Assembly (NCBI RefSeq): GCF_009857505.1
Contig: NZ_WWCP01000003.1
Coordinates: 1 to 64,000 of the forward strand
Direction: 5' to 3'
Length of the DNA: 64,000 nt
Source: Duganella lactea
Lineage (GTDB): Bacteria > Pseudomonadota > Gammaproteobacteria > Burkholderiales > Burkholderiaceae_D
In this document: one piece after another, positions 11,418 through 20,135 of the stretch
Layout of the letters: each line of letters opens with the position of its first letter
How positions within the stretch are numbered: position 1 is the stretch's first letter
The notes under the pieces: generated by a model
Databases searched by the model: none
What the model saw: only the letters and a program-made list of their open reading frames with translations
Told to the model about the DNA's origin: nothing
Program-made: the position numbers and the translations under genes

Positions 11418-13226
11418 GTGACACCAAAAATTATCAGCACGCTGCTGGCTACCGCCCTCGCAGCCACCGGCGCCACCGCGCTGGCCGCCCCCGCCACCAA
11501 ACCGACCGTCGCCGAGGCCGAACGCTTCCTCGCCGATACCGAGGCCAAACTCAATACGCAGAACAATGAGCAGGCGCGCGCCGCCTGGGTCGGCTCCAAC
11601 TTCATCACCGACGATACCGAAGGCATCGCGTCCTTCTTCGCCGAACGCTATCTGAGCGCTTCCGGCGAGGCCGCCATCGGCGCCCGCCGCTTCAACGGCC
11701 TGAAGCTGCCGGCGGCCTCGGCGCGCAAGCTGTCGCTGCTGCAGCAGACGGTGGTCTTCGCCGACCCGAAGGAACGCGCGCAGTACGCCGCGCTGCAGGC
11801 GGCGCTGAACGGCGCCTACGGCAAAGCCAAATACTGCCCGCAGCCCGGCGAGTGCATGGCCCTGGGCGAGATGGAAAAGGTGCTGGCCACCAGCCACGAC
11901 GAGCCCAAGCTGAAACAGATGTGGCTCGGCTGGCACGCGCAAGCGCAGGACTACAAGCAGAAATACGCCGACTACATCGCCCTGTCCAACAAGGGCGCGC
12001 GGCAGATGGGCTTCGCCGACACCGGCGCGCTGTGGCGCTCGCAGTACGACATGCCGCCGGAGGCCTTCGCCGCCGAGATGGAACGCCTGTGGCAGCAGGT
12101 CAAGCCGCTGTACGATGCGCTGCACACCTACACCCGCCACAAGCTGCGCGCCACCTACGGCGCCGACGTGGTGCCGCTGACCGGCCCGATTCCGTCCCAC
12201 CTGTTCGGCAATATGTGGAGCCAGAGCTGGACCAATCTGTATCCGATCCTGAAGCCGGCCACCGGCGCCAGCAGCTATGACCTGACCAAGGTGCTGGAGC
12301 AACGCAAGACCGACGCCAGGCAGATGACCAAGTACGCCGAGGGCTTCTACACCTCGCTGGGCATGCAGAAGCTGCCGGACTCGTTCTGGGAACGCTCGCT
12401 GCTGACCAAGCCGCGCGACCGCGATGTGGTGTGCCACGCGTCCGCCTGGCCGATCAACGAGAAGGACGATGTACGCATCAAGATGTGCATCACCCCGACC
12501 GCCGAGGACTTCACCGTCATCCACCACGAGCTGGGTCACATCTACTACTTCCTCGGCTACACCGGCCAGCCGTTCCTGTTCCGCAACGGCGCCAACGACG
12601 GCTTCCACGAAGCCATCGGCGACACCGTGGCGCTGTCGATCACGCCGGCCTATCTGAAGCAGATCGGCCTGATGGACCAGGAGCCGGACGTCACCGCCGA
12701 CATCCCGCAGTTGCTGGAGCGCGCGCTGGCCAAGGTGGCGATCCTGCCGTTTGCCTACACGATGGATAAATGGCGCTGGGACGTCTACGCCGGCAAGACC
12801 AAGCCGGCCGACTACGACAAAAGCTGGTGGCAGTTGCGCGAGCAATACATGGGCATGAAACGCCCGGCCCCGGGCGACGACGCCAAGGGCTTCGACGCCG
12901 GCGCCAAGTACCATGTGGCGGCCGACGTCTCGTATGCGCGCTACTTCCTGGCCGACATGCTGCAGTTCCAGTTCCACCGCGCGCTGTGCCGCGAGGCCGG
13001 CTACAGCGGTCCGCTGAACCGCTGCTCGGTGTATGGCAACGCCAAAGCCGGCGCCAAGCTGCGGCAGCTGCTGGAACTGGGCGCCAGCAAGCCGTGGCCG
13101 GAAGCGCTGAAAGCCATCTCCGGCGAAGACAAGATCGATGGCAACGCGCTGCTCGAATACTTCGCGCCGCTGAAGACCTGGCTGGATCAGCAAAACGCCG
13201 CCTTCGCGGCGGCTGAGAAGCAGTAA
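11418..13226 (+). CDS. M2-family peptidyl-dipeptidase (ACE-like)
   Basis: About 602 residues. I prefer the GTG at 11418 because AGGGAG ends 6 bases before it; an ATG at 11412 would leave almost no spacing. A signal peptide (IISTLLATALAATGATALAAP) implies export to the periplasm. The zinc site is HHELGHIYYF (HExxH), with the third ligand in FHEAIGDTVALS. Length and spacing match bacterial homologues of angiotensin-converting enzyme, which remove C-terminal dipeptides. It stands alone, and a strong hairpin at 13240-13266 separates it from the convergent acetyltransferase genes. Confidence 0.93.
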   Translation: MTPKIISTLLATALAATGATALAAPATKPTVAEAERFLADTEAKLNTQNNEQARAAWVGSNFITDDTEGIASFFAERYLSASGEAAIGARRFNGLKLPAASARKLSLLQQTVVFADPKERAQYAALQAALNGAYGKAKYCPQPGECMALGEMEKVLATSHDEPKLKQMWLGWHAQAQDYKQKYADYIALSNKGARQMGFADTGALWRSQYDMPPEAFAAEMERLWQQVKPLYDALHTYTRHKLRATYGADVVPLTGPIPSHLFGNMWSQSWTNLYPILKPATGASSYDLTKVLEQRKTDARQMTKYAEGFYTSLGMQKLPDSFWERSLLTKPRDRDVVCHASAWPINEKDDVRIKMCITPTAEDFTVIHHELGHIYYFLGYTGQPFLFRNGANDGFHEAIGDTVALSITPAYLKQIGLMDQEPDVTADIPQLLERALAKVAILPFAYTMDKWRWDVYAGKTKPADYDKSWWQLREQYMGMKRPAPGDDAKGFDAGAKYHVAADVSYARYFLADMLQFQFHRALCREAGYSGPLNRCSVYGNAKAGAKLRQLLELGASKPWPEALKAISGEDKIDGNALLEYFAPLKTWLDQQNAAFAAAEKQ

Positions 13227-13239
13227 TCAGCCACACCTT

Positions 13240-13266
13240 CCGCTGCCGGCCCTCAGCCGGCAGCGG
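13240..13266. terminator. GC-rich hairpin between convergent genes
   Basis: Perfect 10-bp stem (13240-13249 with 13257-13266) around a 7-base loop, lying between the stops of the M2 peptidase and the acetyltransferase. There is no long T-run on either strand, so termination may be partial. Confidence 0.55.
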
Positions 13267-13269
13267 CGG

Positions 13270-13782
13270 TTAAATCAGCTGAAGGCTGTAAAGATTGGTG
13301 GGACGGTTATCCGGCGGCATCGCCTTGTGTTCGACAAACGTCAGACCCAGCTTTTCCAGCAGCTTGATCGACACCGTGTTGCCCGGACTGGTAATGCCCA
13401 TCAGCCGCTGGATGCCCAGCACGTCGCGCGCATAGGCCACCACCGCCTCGGCCGCCTCGTAGGTATAACCCTGGCCGAAATAGGCGGGACGGATGGCGTA
13501 GCCGATATCCACCGCCGGCAGCGTGTCACGCTTGATCAGGCCACACAGGCCCAGCGGCTTGCCGTCGCTCTTGCGCTCCATCACATACAGCGAATGGCCG
13601 TGCCGCGCCTGCATCGCGCATGGTCCGTCAATGATGGCGGTACGTGCACCCTCGACGCTGCGGATGCCCTTGTCGCCGATATGCTCCAGCCAGGTCGGAT
13701 CGTTGACCAGCTCGTAGTAAAAGGCCGCGTCGTCGGGCTCGATGGTGCGCAGCGTCAGGCGTTCGGTTTCGAGGATCTTCAT
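13270..13782 (-). CDS. GNAT acetyltransferase, RimJ/RimL-like
   Basis: About 170 residues beginning MKILETERLTLRTIEPDDAAFYYELVND, which is typical of RimJ/RimL-type GNAT enzymes. The acetyl-CoA loop region has IRPAYFGQGYTYEAAEAVV, followed by TSPGNTVSIKLLEKLGL. It transfers an acetyl group to an amine of unknown target. Its ATG overlaps the stop of the upstream acetyltransferase by 4 bases (ATGA), so the two are probably translationally coupled. Confidence 0.88.
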   Translation of the reverse strand: MKILETERLTLRTIEPDDAAFYYELVNDPTWLEHIGDKGIRSVEGARTAIIDGPCAMQARHGHSLYVMERKSDGKPLGLCGLIKRDTLPAVDIGYAIRPAYFGQGYTYEAAEAVVAYARDVLGIQRLMGITSPGNTVSIKLLEKLGLTFVEHKAMPPDNRPTNLYSLQLI

Positions 13783-14300
13783 GCGTCGGGCCAATGGGTG
13801 GGGTCTTCCAGCAACTGATACATCACGTAGACGTCGACGTAGCCGAGATATTGATGGCGGTAGGCGCGCGGCAACGTGCCGACGATGGAGAAGCCCAGCT
13901 TCTTCCACAGCAGCACGGCTGGCATGTTGGAACTGACCACATAGTTGAACTGCATCGCCAGATAGCCCAGCGCGCGGGCGCGGGCCAGGCAATGGCTGCC
14001 GAGCAACTTGCCAACGCCGACGCCCTGCGCCGCCGGGCTCACCATGAAGGCGGCGGTGGCCACGTGCGAGCCGCGGTCGCGCTGATTGGGCGTCAGCCGG
14101 TACATGCCGACCAGGCGCTCGCCGTTGAGCACGGCCACAAAGGTCTGGATGCCGGGACCGAACCAGTACGCATGACAATCGTCACGGCTGGTATCGGCGG
14201 CGAAGTAGTAGGTATCGCCACTGGCGATCAACTCCTGAAATATTTCCCACATGGCGCCAAAGTCGGCGTCCGTGGCGGGTCGGATGGCGATTTCTTTCAA
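13779..14300 (-). CDS. GNAT acetyltransferase
   Basis: About 173 residues. The likely start is TTG at 14300, which has GGAG 6 bases upstream and gives KEIAIRPATDADFGAMWEIFQ, a usual GNAT N-terminus; a TTG at 14324 is also open. The acetyl-CoA site is FMVSPAAQGVGVGKLLGSHCL, followed by NMPAVLLWKKLGF. It resembles PhiNR/YncA-type acetyltransferases for small amines or antibiotics, but the substrate is unknown. First gene of a two-gene operon. Confidence 0.85.
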   Translation of the reverse strand: MKEIAIRPATDADFGAMWEIFQELIASGDTYYFAADTSRDDCHAYWFGPGIQTFVAVLNGERLVGMYRLTPNQRDRGSHVATAAFMVSPAAQGVGVGKLLGSHCLARARALGYLAMQFNYVVSSNMPAVLLWKKLGFSIVGTLPRAYRHQYLGYVDVYVMYQLLEDPTHWPDA

Positions 14301-14377
14301 GGCAACTCCATATGGATTTAACAATATCCATTGTCTTGTATTTCAGCAGCCAAGTCCAGCCTGTCCAACCCGAAGCC

Positions 14378-15652
14378 CTAGCGCGTCAGTCGGAAATTGA
14401 CCTGCTCCGGCCGGCCCGGCAACGTCAGGCGCGCCTGCGCGCGCGGCGACTCGGCGATGATTTTTCCGCGCCGCATCACCATGCGGCGGGCGGCGCGCAG
14501 GCGGATCGCCTCCACCGGATCGGTCGCGTCCAGCAGCACCAGGTCGGCGTGGCAGCCGGGGGCGATGCCGTAGCCCTCCAGCCCGAGGATGGCGGCGGGC
14601 GTGCTGGTGACGGCGCGGAAACAGTCGCGCATGGCGTCCTGGCCGGTCATCTGCGCCACATGCAGGCCCATCTGCGCGACCTCCAGCATATCGCCCGAGC
14701 CCAGGCTGTACCACGGGTCCATCACGCAATCATGGCCGAAGGCGACCGGCACGCCGGCGGCCAGCAGTTCCGGCACGCGCGTCATGCCGCGGCGTTTCGG
14801 ATAGCTGTCGTGGCGGCCCTGCAGCGTGATGTTGATCAGCGGATTGGCGATGGCGTTGACGCCGGCCTCGCGGATCAGCGGCAACAGCTTGCTGACGTAA
14901 TAATTGTCCATCGAATGCATCGACGTCAGGTGCGAACCGGTGACGCGGCCATGCAGGCCGAGGCGGTGGCTCTGATAGGCCAGCGTCTCGATATGGCGCG
15001 ACTGCGGATCGTCGGACTCGTCGCAATGCATGTCCACCATCAGGCCCTGGTCGGCGGCGTATTCGCACAGGATGCGCACCGACTCGGCGCCCTCGGCCAT
15101 GGTGCGCTCGAAGTGCGGAATGCCGCCCACCACGTCCACGCCCATGGCGATCGCGCGCTTCAGGTTGATCAGCGCGTTGGGCGCGCGCAGCACACCGTCC
15201 TGCGGGAAGGCCACCAGTTGCAGATCCAGATACGGCGCGACACGGCGCCGCACCTCCAGCAGCGCCTCCACCGCCAGCAGGCGGTCGTCGCAGATATCAA
15301 CATGGGAGCGAATCGCCAGCAGGCCGCGCGCCACCGCCCAGTCGCAGTACTGCAGGGCGCGGTCGATCAGCGCCTGCTGCGTCAGATGAGGCTTGAGTTC
15401 GCCCCACAGCGCGATGCCCTCCAGCAGCGTGCCGGACACGTTTACGCGCGGCAAGCCGTAGCTCAAGGTCGCGTCCATGTGGAAGTGGGCATCCACGAAA
15501 GGCGTACTCAGCAGATCACCAGCGGCGTCGATCTCCTGTGGCGCCCGCACGGCCAAACGCGGGCCGACGGCGACGATGCGGCCCTGCGCGATGGCGACAT
15601 CGACGCCCCGCTGTCCGTCCGCCAGATTGGCGTTGCGTATCACGACATCCAT
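14378..15652 (-). CDS. codA: Cytosine deaminase-type amidohydrolase
   Basis: A 424-residue amidohydrolase of the CodA type, which deaminates cytosine to uracil with a divalent metal. Visible metal and catalytic features: VDAHFHMD (HxH) near residue 57, MHCDESDD (His and Glu) near 210, SHLTSMHS, and FGHDCVMDPWYSLG (the Asp ligand). These follow the E. coli CodA pattern closely. No cytosine permease lies beside it, so a related substrate such as isoguanine or a creatinine-like compound is possible. Confidence 0.85.
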   Translation of the reverse strand: MDVVIRNANLADGQRGVDVAIAQGRIVAVGPRLAVRAPQEIDAAGDLLSTPFVDAHFHMDATLSYGLPRVNVSGTLLEGIALWGELKPHLTQQALIDRALQYCDWAVARGLLAIRSHVDICDDRLLAVEALLEVRRRVAPYLDLQLVAFPQDGVLRAPNALINLKRAIAMGVDVVGGIPHFERTMAEGAESVRILCEYAADQGLMVDMHCDESDDPQSRHIETLAYQSHRLGLHGRVTGSHLTSMHSMDNYYVSKLLPLIREAGVNAIANPLINITLQGRHDSYPKRRGMTRVPELLAAGVPVAFGHDCVMDPWYSLGSGDMLEVAQMGLHVAQMTGQDAMRDCFRAVTSTPAAILGLEGYGIAPGCHADLVLLDATDPVEAIRLRAARRMVMRRGKIIAESPRAQARLTLPGRPEQVNFRLTR

Positions 15653-15833
15653 CCGCGCTCCCGTTGATTTGAAGTAAAACCATTGTAGGCAAATTCATCA
15701 AAATACACCAATTGTTGCGTCGCACTAAATGAGATGGCGTGGTATCCGCCCATGCGGAAAAAATAACTTTCCATCGCGATCAATGCTGGCTAGAATGGCC
15801 TTATTGCGTTGCATCATAATCTCAGGAGAAATT

Positions 15834-16349
15834 ATGTCATCGATGACCGAGCAGTTTTCCGCAGCGACCAAATCCCAGCTGGAAGCCCAGTTCCACATCC
15901 TCAACACGCTGGCCAGCACGGCGGTGGACAGCGCCGAGAAACTCATCGCGCTGAACATCGACACCACCAAGGCCTCGATGGAAAAATCCTCGGCGGCGGC
16001 CAAGCAATGGCTGACGCTGAAAGACCCGAAAGAATTCTTCAGCCTGCCGACCGCGCAGCCGGGCGGCTTCGACGCGCTGCTGGCCTACGGACGCGAGCTG
16101 TACAGCATCGCCGCCAGCGCCCAGAGCGAGCTGGTCAAGAGCGCCCAAAGCACCTTCCAGCAAGTGACCGAGCTGGCCGCGACCAAGGCCACGGTGGCCA
16201 CCGTGTCGGCCACGCCGCCGGTGGCGACCGAAGTCGCGGTGGTGCCCAAAGTCGTGAAAGCCAAGCCGGCCGCCGCGCCGATTCCCGAGCAGGCCGAATT
16301 CATCGAAGTGAAAGCCCCCGCCAAAGCCGCCCCCAGGCTCAAGAAGTAA
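15834..16349 (+). CDS. Phasin family protein
   Basis: About 171 residues from the ATG at 15834, preceded by AGGAG. The N-terminal part (MTEQFSAATKSQLEAQFHILNTLASTAVDSAEKL) is a helical phasin domain; phasins coat polyhydroxyalkanoate granules and control their number and size. The last 50 residues are rich in Ala, Val, Pro and Lys, as in many betaproteobacterial phasins. The stop codon is 3 bases before copy 3 of the palindromic repeat, which could serve as its transcript end. Confidence 0.9.
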   Translation: MSSMTEQFSAATKSQLEAQFHILNTLASTAVDSAEKLIALNIDTTKASMEKSSAAAKQWLTLKDPKEFFSLPTAQPGGFDALLAYGRELYSIAASAQSELVKSAQSTFQQVTELAATKATVATVSATPPVATEVAVVPKVVKAKPAAAPIPEQAEFIEVKAPAKAAPRLKK

Positions 16350-16352
16350 AAC

Positions 16353-16429
16353 GGTGTCAGGTCTGACATTCGCACACGGGCTCAACGGCTACGCCGTTGA
16401 GCCCGTGTGCGAATGTCAGACCTGACACC
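16353..16429. repeat. 77-bp palindromic repeat, copy 3
   Basis: Perfect 37-base arms with a TAC loop, starting 3 bases after the phasin stop. Compared with copies 1 and 2, one T:A pair near the tip is replaced by G:C on both arms, so pairing is kept. A GG plus short T-run follows on the plus strand. Confidence 0.97.
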
Positions 16430-16484
16430 CGGTTTTCGTGCATGTTGTATCCTAGCGGGCTACACGCTTTTCGGGGCAATATGC

Positions 16485-18239
16485 ATGTCTAAACTCTCAC
16501 TGCTGATCGGCGGCTTTGTGCGCCAGCACAGCCGCGCCTATGCTGTGTCCGGCGTCATGCTGGCCGGCGTCGCCGTGCTCAGCATCTGGGTGCCGCGCAA
16601 GGTCGGCGCCATGATCGATGACCTGGCCAATCACACGCTGTCCGGCAACGCGCTGCTGACGGAAATCGGCGCGCTGCTGTTGATCGGCCTCGGTATCTAT
16701 TTCCTGCGCGTCGCCTGGCGCCAGATCCTGTATGGCGCCGCCTATCAGCTCGGCGTGTCGCTGCGCACCCGCCTCTATACCCGCATGACGTTGCAAGGCC
16801 CGGCCTTCTATCAGCGCCAGCGCACCGGCGATCTGATGGCGCTCGCCACCAACGATATCGACGCCATCGAGATGGCCGCCGGCGAGGCGATGCTGGCCGG
16901 CTTCGACGGCGCCCTGACGCTGGTCATGGTGCTCGGCGTGATGCTGCTCGGCGTCGACTGGCGCCTGGCGTGCATCGCCCTGCTGCCCTTCCCGCTGATG
17001 GCGTGGGCGTTCTGGTATATCTCGGGCCATATCCATACCGCGTCCACCGATTCGCTCAAGCGCTTCAGCGCGTTGAACGATCATGTGCAGGAGACGCTGT
17101 CCGGCGTGCGCACGCTGCGCGCGCTCGGCCTGGAGCAGCGCAGCGCCAGACAGTTTTCCGAGCTGGCCGCCAACGCGTCCGACGCCAGCCTGCGCGCGCA
17201 GGTGTGGGAAGCGGCCTATGAACCGGCGGTCGGCCTGACGCTGACCGCCGCCAGCGGCCTGACGCTGGGCCTGGGCGGCTATCTGATCTGGCATGGTCAG
17301 CTGACCGTCGGCGCGCTGACCGCGTTCACCATGTATCTGGGCCAGTTGATCTGGCCGATGTTCGCCGCCGGCTGGGTGCTGTCGCTGATCGAGCGCGGTC
17401 GCGCCGCCTGGCAGCGCCTGCACCCGATGCTGGAGACGCCGCTGGCGGTCGACGATCACGGCACGCTGACCTCCGTGCCGGCCGGCCCGATCACGCTGCG
17501 CGATGTCGCCTACGCCTACGCCGGTCAGAGCGCGCCGGCCATCAGTGATATCTCGCTGGCGCTCAAGCCCGGCCAGACCCTCGGCCTGGTCGGCCCCACC
17601 GGCAGCGGCAAGTCCACGCTGCTGCGCGTGCTACTGCGTCAACTGACGCCGCAACACGGCAGCGTGCAATGGAGCGGTCATCCGCTCGATCAGTACAAGC
17701 TGCACGCGCTGCGCGCCGCCATCAGCTGGGTGCCGCAGGAGTCCTTTCTGTTCTCGGCGTCGATCGCCGACAACATCGCGCTCGCCAAACCGGACGCCAC
17801 GCGCGCGCAGATCGAACACGCGGCCAACCTGGCCGCCATCCACGACGATATCCTGCTGTTCGCCGACGGCTACGAGACGCAGGTCGGCGAGAAAGGCATC
17901 ACGCTGTCCGGCGGCCAGCGCCAGCGCGTGGCCATCGCCCGCGCGCTGCTGGCCGATAACGATCTGCTGCTGCTCGATGACGCGCTGTCGGCCGTCGATA
18001 CCGGCACCGAAACGCGCATCCTCCGCCATCTCGAAGAACTGCGCGCGCAACGCCAGGGCCGCAGCGCGGTCATCGCCAGCCACCGCCTCAGCTCCGTGGT
18101 CAGCGCCGATCTGATTATCGTGCTGCGCGACGGCCGCGTCACCGAAACCGGCACGCACGAACAACTGCTGGCACTGGACGGCTGGTATGCCAGCCAGTGG
18201 CGCTATCAACAATTGGAAGCAAGTCTTGATGAAGCCTGA
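16485..18239 (+). CDS. ABC exporter half-transporter, MdlA-like
   Basis: About 584 residues from the ATG at 16485. Residues ~1-310 hold the six-helix exporter membrane domain, and the nucleotide-binding domain follows: Walker A GPTGSGKST, Q-loop VPQESFLFS, signature LSGGQRQR, Walker B LLLLDDALSAVD. The residue after the Walker B Asp is Asp instead of the catalytic Glu, as in MdlA and TM287, marking the inactive site of a heterodimer. It overlaps the next half-transporter gene by 11 bases. Probable multidrug or lipid exporter in the inner membrane. Confidence 0.92.
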   Translation: MSKLSLLIGGFVRQHSRAYAVSGVMLAGVAVLSIWVPRKVGAMIDDLANHTLSGNALLTEIGALLLIGLGIYFLRVAWRQILYGAAYQLGVSLRTRLYTRMTLQGPAFYQRQRTGDLMALATNDIDAIEMAAGEAMLAGFDGALTLVMVLGVMLLGVDWRLACIALLPFPLMAWAFWYISGHIHTASTDSLKRFSALNDHVQETLSGVRTLRALGLEQRSARQFSELAANASDASLRAQVWEAAYEPAVGLTLTAASGLTLGLGGYLIWHGQLTVGALTAFTMYLGQLIWPMFAAGWVLSLIERGRAAWQRLHPMLETPLAVDDHGTLTSVPAGPITLRDVAYAYAGQSAPAISDISLALKPGQTLGLVGPTGSGKSTLLRVLLRQLTPQHGSVQWSGHPLDQYKLHALRAAISWVPQESFLFSASIADNIALAKPDATRAQIEHAANLAAIHDDILLFADGYETQVGEKGITLSGGQRQRVAIARALLADNDLLLLDDALSAVDTGTETRILRHLEELRAQRQGRSAVIASHRLSSVVSADLIIVLRDGRVTETGTHEQLLALDGWYASQWRYQQLEASLDEA

Positions 18240-20007
18240 AGAACAATCCAACGCCGGCCAGATGCGGCGGGCGTTCGCGCTGCTGCGCCGCGCCGCCCTG
18301 CCGGACCAGCACCACCTGTCGTGGGCGGTGCTGTGGCTGATCGTCGCCGCGCTGCTGGAGGTGATGGGCCCCATCATGGGCAAGGCGCTGATCGATGAGC
18401 ACCTGCTGCCGCATCATCTGGACTGGCCGCGCATGGCCGGCCTGCTGGCGGGCCTGGTGCTGACCGGCTGGATCGCCAGCGGCTTGCGCTACCTGCAATT
18501 GGTGCGCCTGTCCGGCCTCGCCATGCGCTCGGTAATGCGTCTGCGCGAAATGGTCTACACCCACGTGCTGCTGCTGCCGATGTCGTTCTTCGACCGCGCG
18601 ATCACCGGCCAGTTGGTCTCGCGCGTCACCAACGACACCGAGGCGGTCAAGAGCCTGTACATCCAGGTGCTGTTCGTGATGCTCGATTCGACCATCGTGT
18701 TGATCGGCACCGTCTGCGCCATGGCCTTCCTCGACTGGCGGCTGATGCTGATCGTGCTGGCGCTGCTGCCGGCGGTGCTGCTGATCGTCTGGCTGTATCA
18801 GCGCTGGAGCGCGCCAGCGGTCACGCGCGCGCGCGCGCTGCGCAGCGAGATCAATGGCCAGATGGCCGAATCCATCGGCGGCATGAGCGTGCTCCAGGCC
18901 AGCAACGCCGAGCAGCGCTTCGGCCAGCGCTTCGCCGCCACCAACCAGGACCACTACACCGCGCGCCTGTCGGAGCTGCGCGCCAACGCCTGGCTGCTGC
19001 GCCCCGCGCTGGACCTGTTCAACATCGTGCTGCTGGCCGCCGTGATCTTCCTGTTCGGCCAGCGCGAGATGACCGCCACCGAGGTCGGTATCCTGTACGC
19101 CTTCATCAGCTACCTGGCGCGCGTGATCGAGCCGCTGATCCAGATCACCATGCAGTTCAGCCAATTGCAGCAATCGGTGGTGGCCACCGCGCGCGTGGCG
19201 ACGCTGCTGGCGGAAGGCGCGGCGCAAGAACACGCGGCCGGCGGCGCCACACGCGCGCTTACCCATGACAGCAACGCGCCGGCGGTCGCCATCCGCGCTT
19301 TGCACTTCGCCTACAATCCCGGCCAGCCGGTGCTGCACGACCTGTCGCTGGATATCCCGCAAGGCGATTTCATCGGCATCGTCGGCCACACCGGCAGCGG
19401 CAAATCCACCTTGCTGTCGCTGCTGCTGCGCTTCTATCCGGCGCCGCACGGCAGCATCCTGATGCACGGCGTGCCGCTGGACGATATCGACAATGAACGC
19501 TTCCGCGCCGATGTCGGTCTGGTGCCGCAGGACCCGTTCCTGCTGGCCGCCTCCGCGCGCGAGAATATCGACATGGGCCGTGGCCTGACGCAGCAGCAGA
19601 TCGAAGCCGCCGCCCGCGCCGCCCACGCGCACGACTTCATCGCCGCGCTGGAGCAAGGCTACGACACGCCGCTGGGCGAAGGCGGCTCGCGCCTGTCGGT
19701 CGGCCAGAAGCAGCTGATCGCGATCGCCCGCGCGCTGGCCGGCACGCCGCGCATCCTGTTGCTGGACGAAGCCACCTCGCACATCGATTCGCAAACGGAG
19801 CAGATCGTGCAGACCGCGCTGGATGAACTGCGCGGCAAGGTGACGGTGATCGCTATCGCCCACCGCCTGTCGACCATCCGCGACGCCAACCGCATCGTGG
19901 TACTGAACCACGGCCGCATCGTGGAAACCGGCGCCCACGAACAGCTGATGCAAATCGACGGCGGTTTGTATCAACGCCTCTACCTGTTGCAACAGCTGGC
20001 GGATTAA
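18229..20007 (+). CDS. ABC exporter half-transporter, MdlB-like
   Basis: About 592 residues from the ATG at 18229. It has an exporter membrane domain with TNDTEAVKSLY, then a nucleotide-binding domain with Walker A GHTGSGKST, Q-loop VPQDPFLLA, signature LSVGQKQL and Walker B ILLLDEATSHID. The catalytic Glu is present here, so this subunit should pair with the MdlA-like partner to form an asymmetric heterodimer with one active ATP site. Substrate unknown. Confidence 0.92.
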   Translation: MKPEEQSNAGQMRRAFALLRRAALPDQHHLSWAVLWLIVAALLEVMGPIMGKALIDEHLLPHHLDWPRMAGLLAGLVLTGWIASGLRYLQLVRLSGLAMRSVMRLREMVYTHVLLLPMSFFDRAITGQLVSRVTNDTEAVKSLYIQVLFVMLDSTIVLIGTVCAMAFLDWRLMLIVLALLPAVLLIVWLYQRWSAPAVTRARALRSEINGQMAESIGGMSVLQASNAEQRFGQRFAATNQDHYTARLSELRANAWLLRPALDLFNIVLLAAVIFLFGQREMTATEVGILYAFISYLARVIEPLIQITMQFSQLQQSVVATARVATLLAEGAAQEHAAGGATRALTHDSNAPAVAIRALHFAYNPGQPVLHDLSLDIPQGDFIGIVGHTGSGKSTLLSLLLRFYPAPHGSILMHGVPLDDIDNERFRADVGLVPQDPFLLAASARENIDMGRGLTQQQIEAAARAAHAHDFIAALEQGYDTPLGEGGSRLSVGQKQLIAIARALAGTPRILLLDEATSHIDSQTEQIVQTALDELRGKVTVIAIAHRLSTIRDANRIVVLNHGRIVETGAHEQLMQIDGGLYQRLYLLQQLAD

Positions 20008-20135
20008 AGCCGCTATCGTTGTAAAGCCACCGAAAAGCACGCGTTTTAGCGAAAAATCGCGCCGCCCGGGGCTCTCCCGCTTGGGCACGCATATAATTGG
20101 CCGGACATGACAAGGCAATATGCGAGGGCGTCAAG

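Noticed and set aside
18139..20118. 659-codon minus-strand frame
   Set aside because: Antisense of the second ABC half-transporter, which carries complete ATPase motifs.
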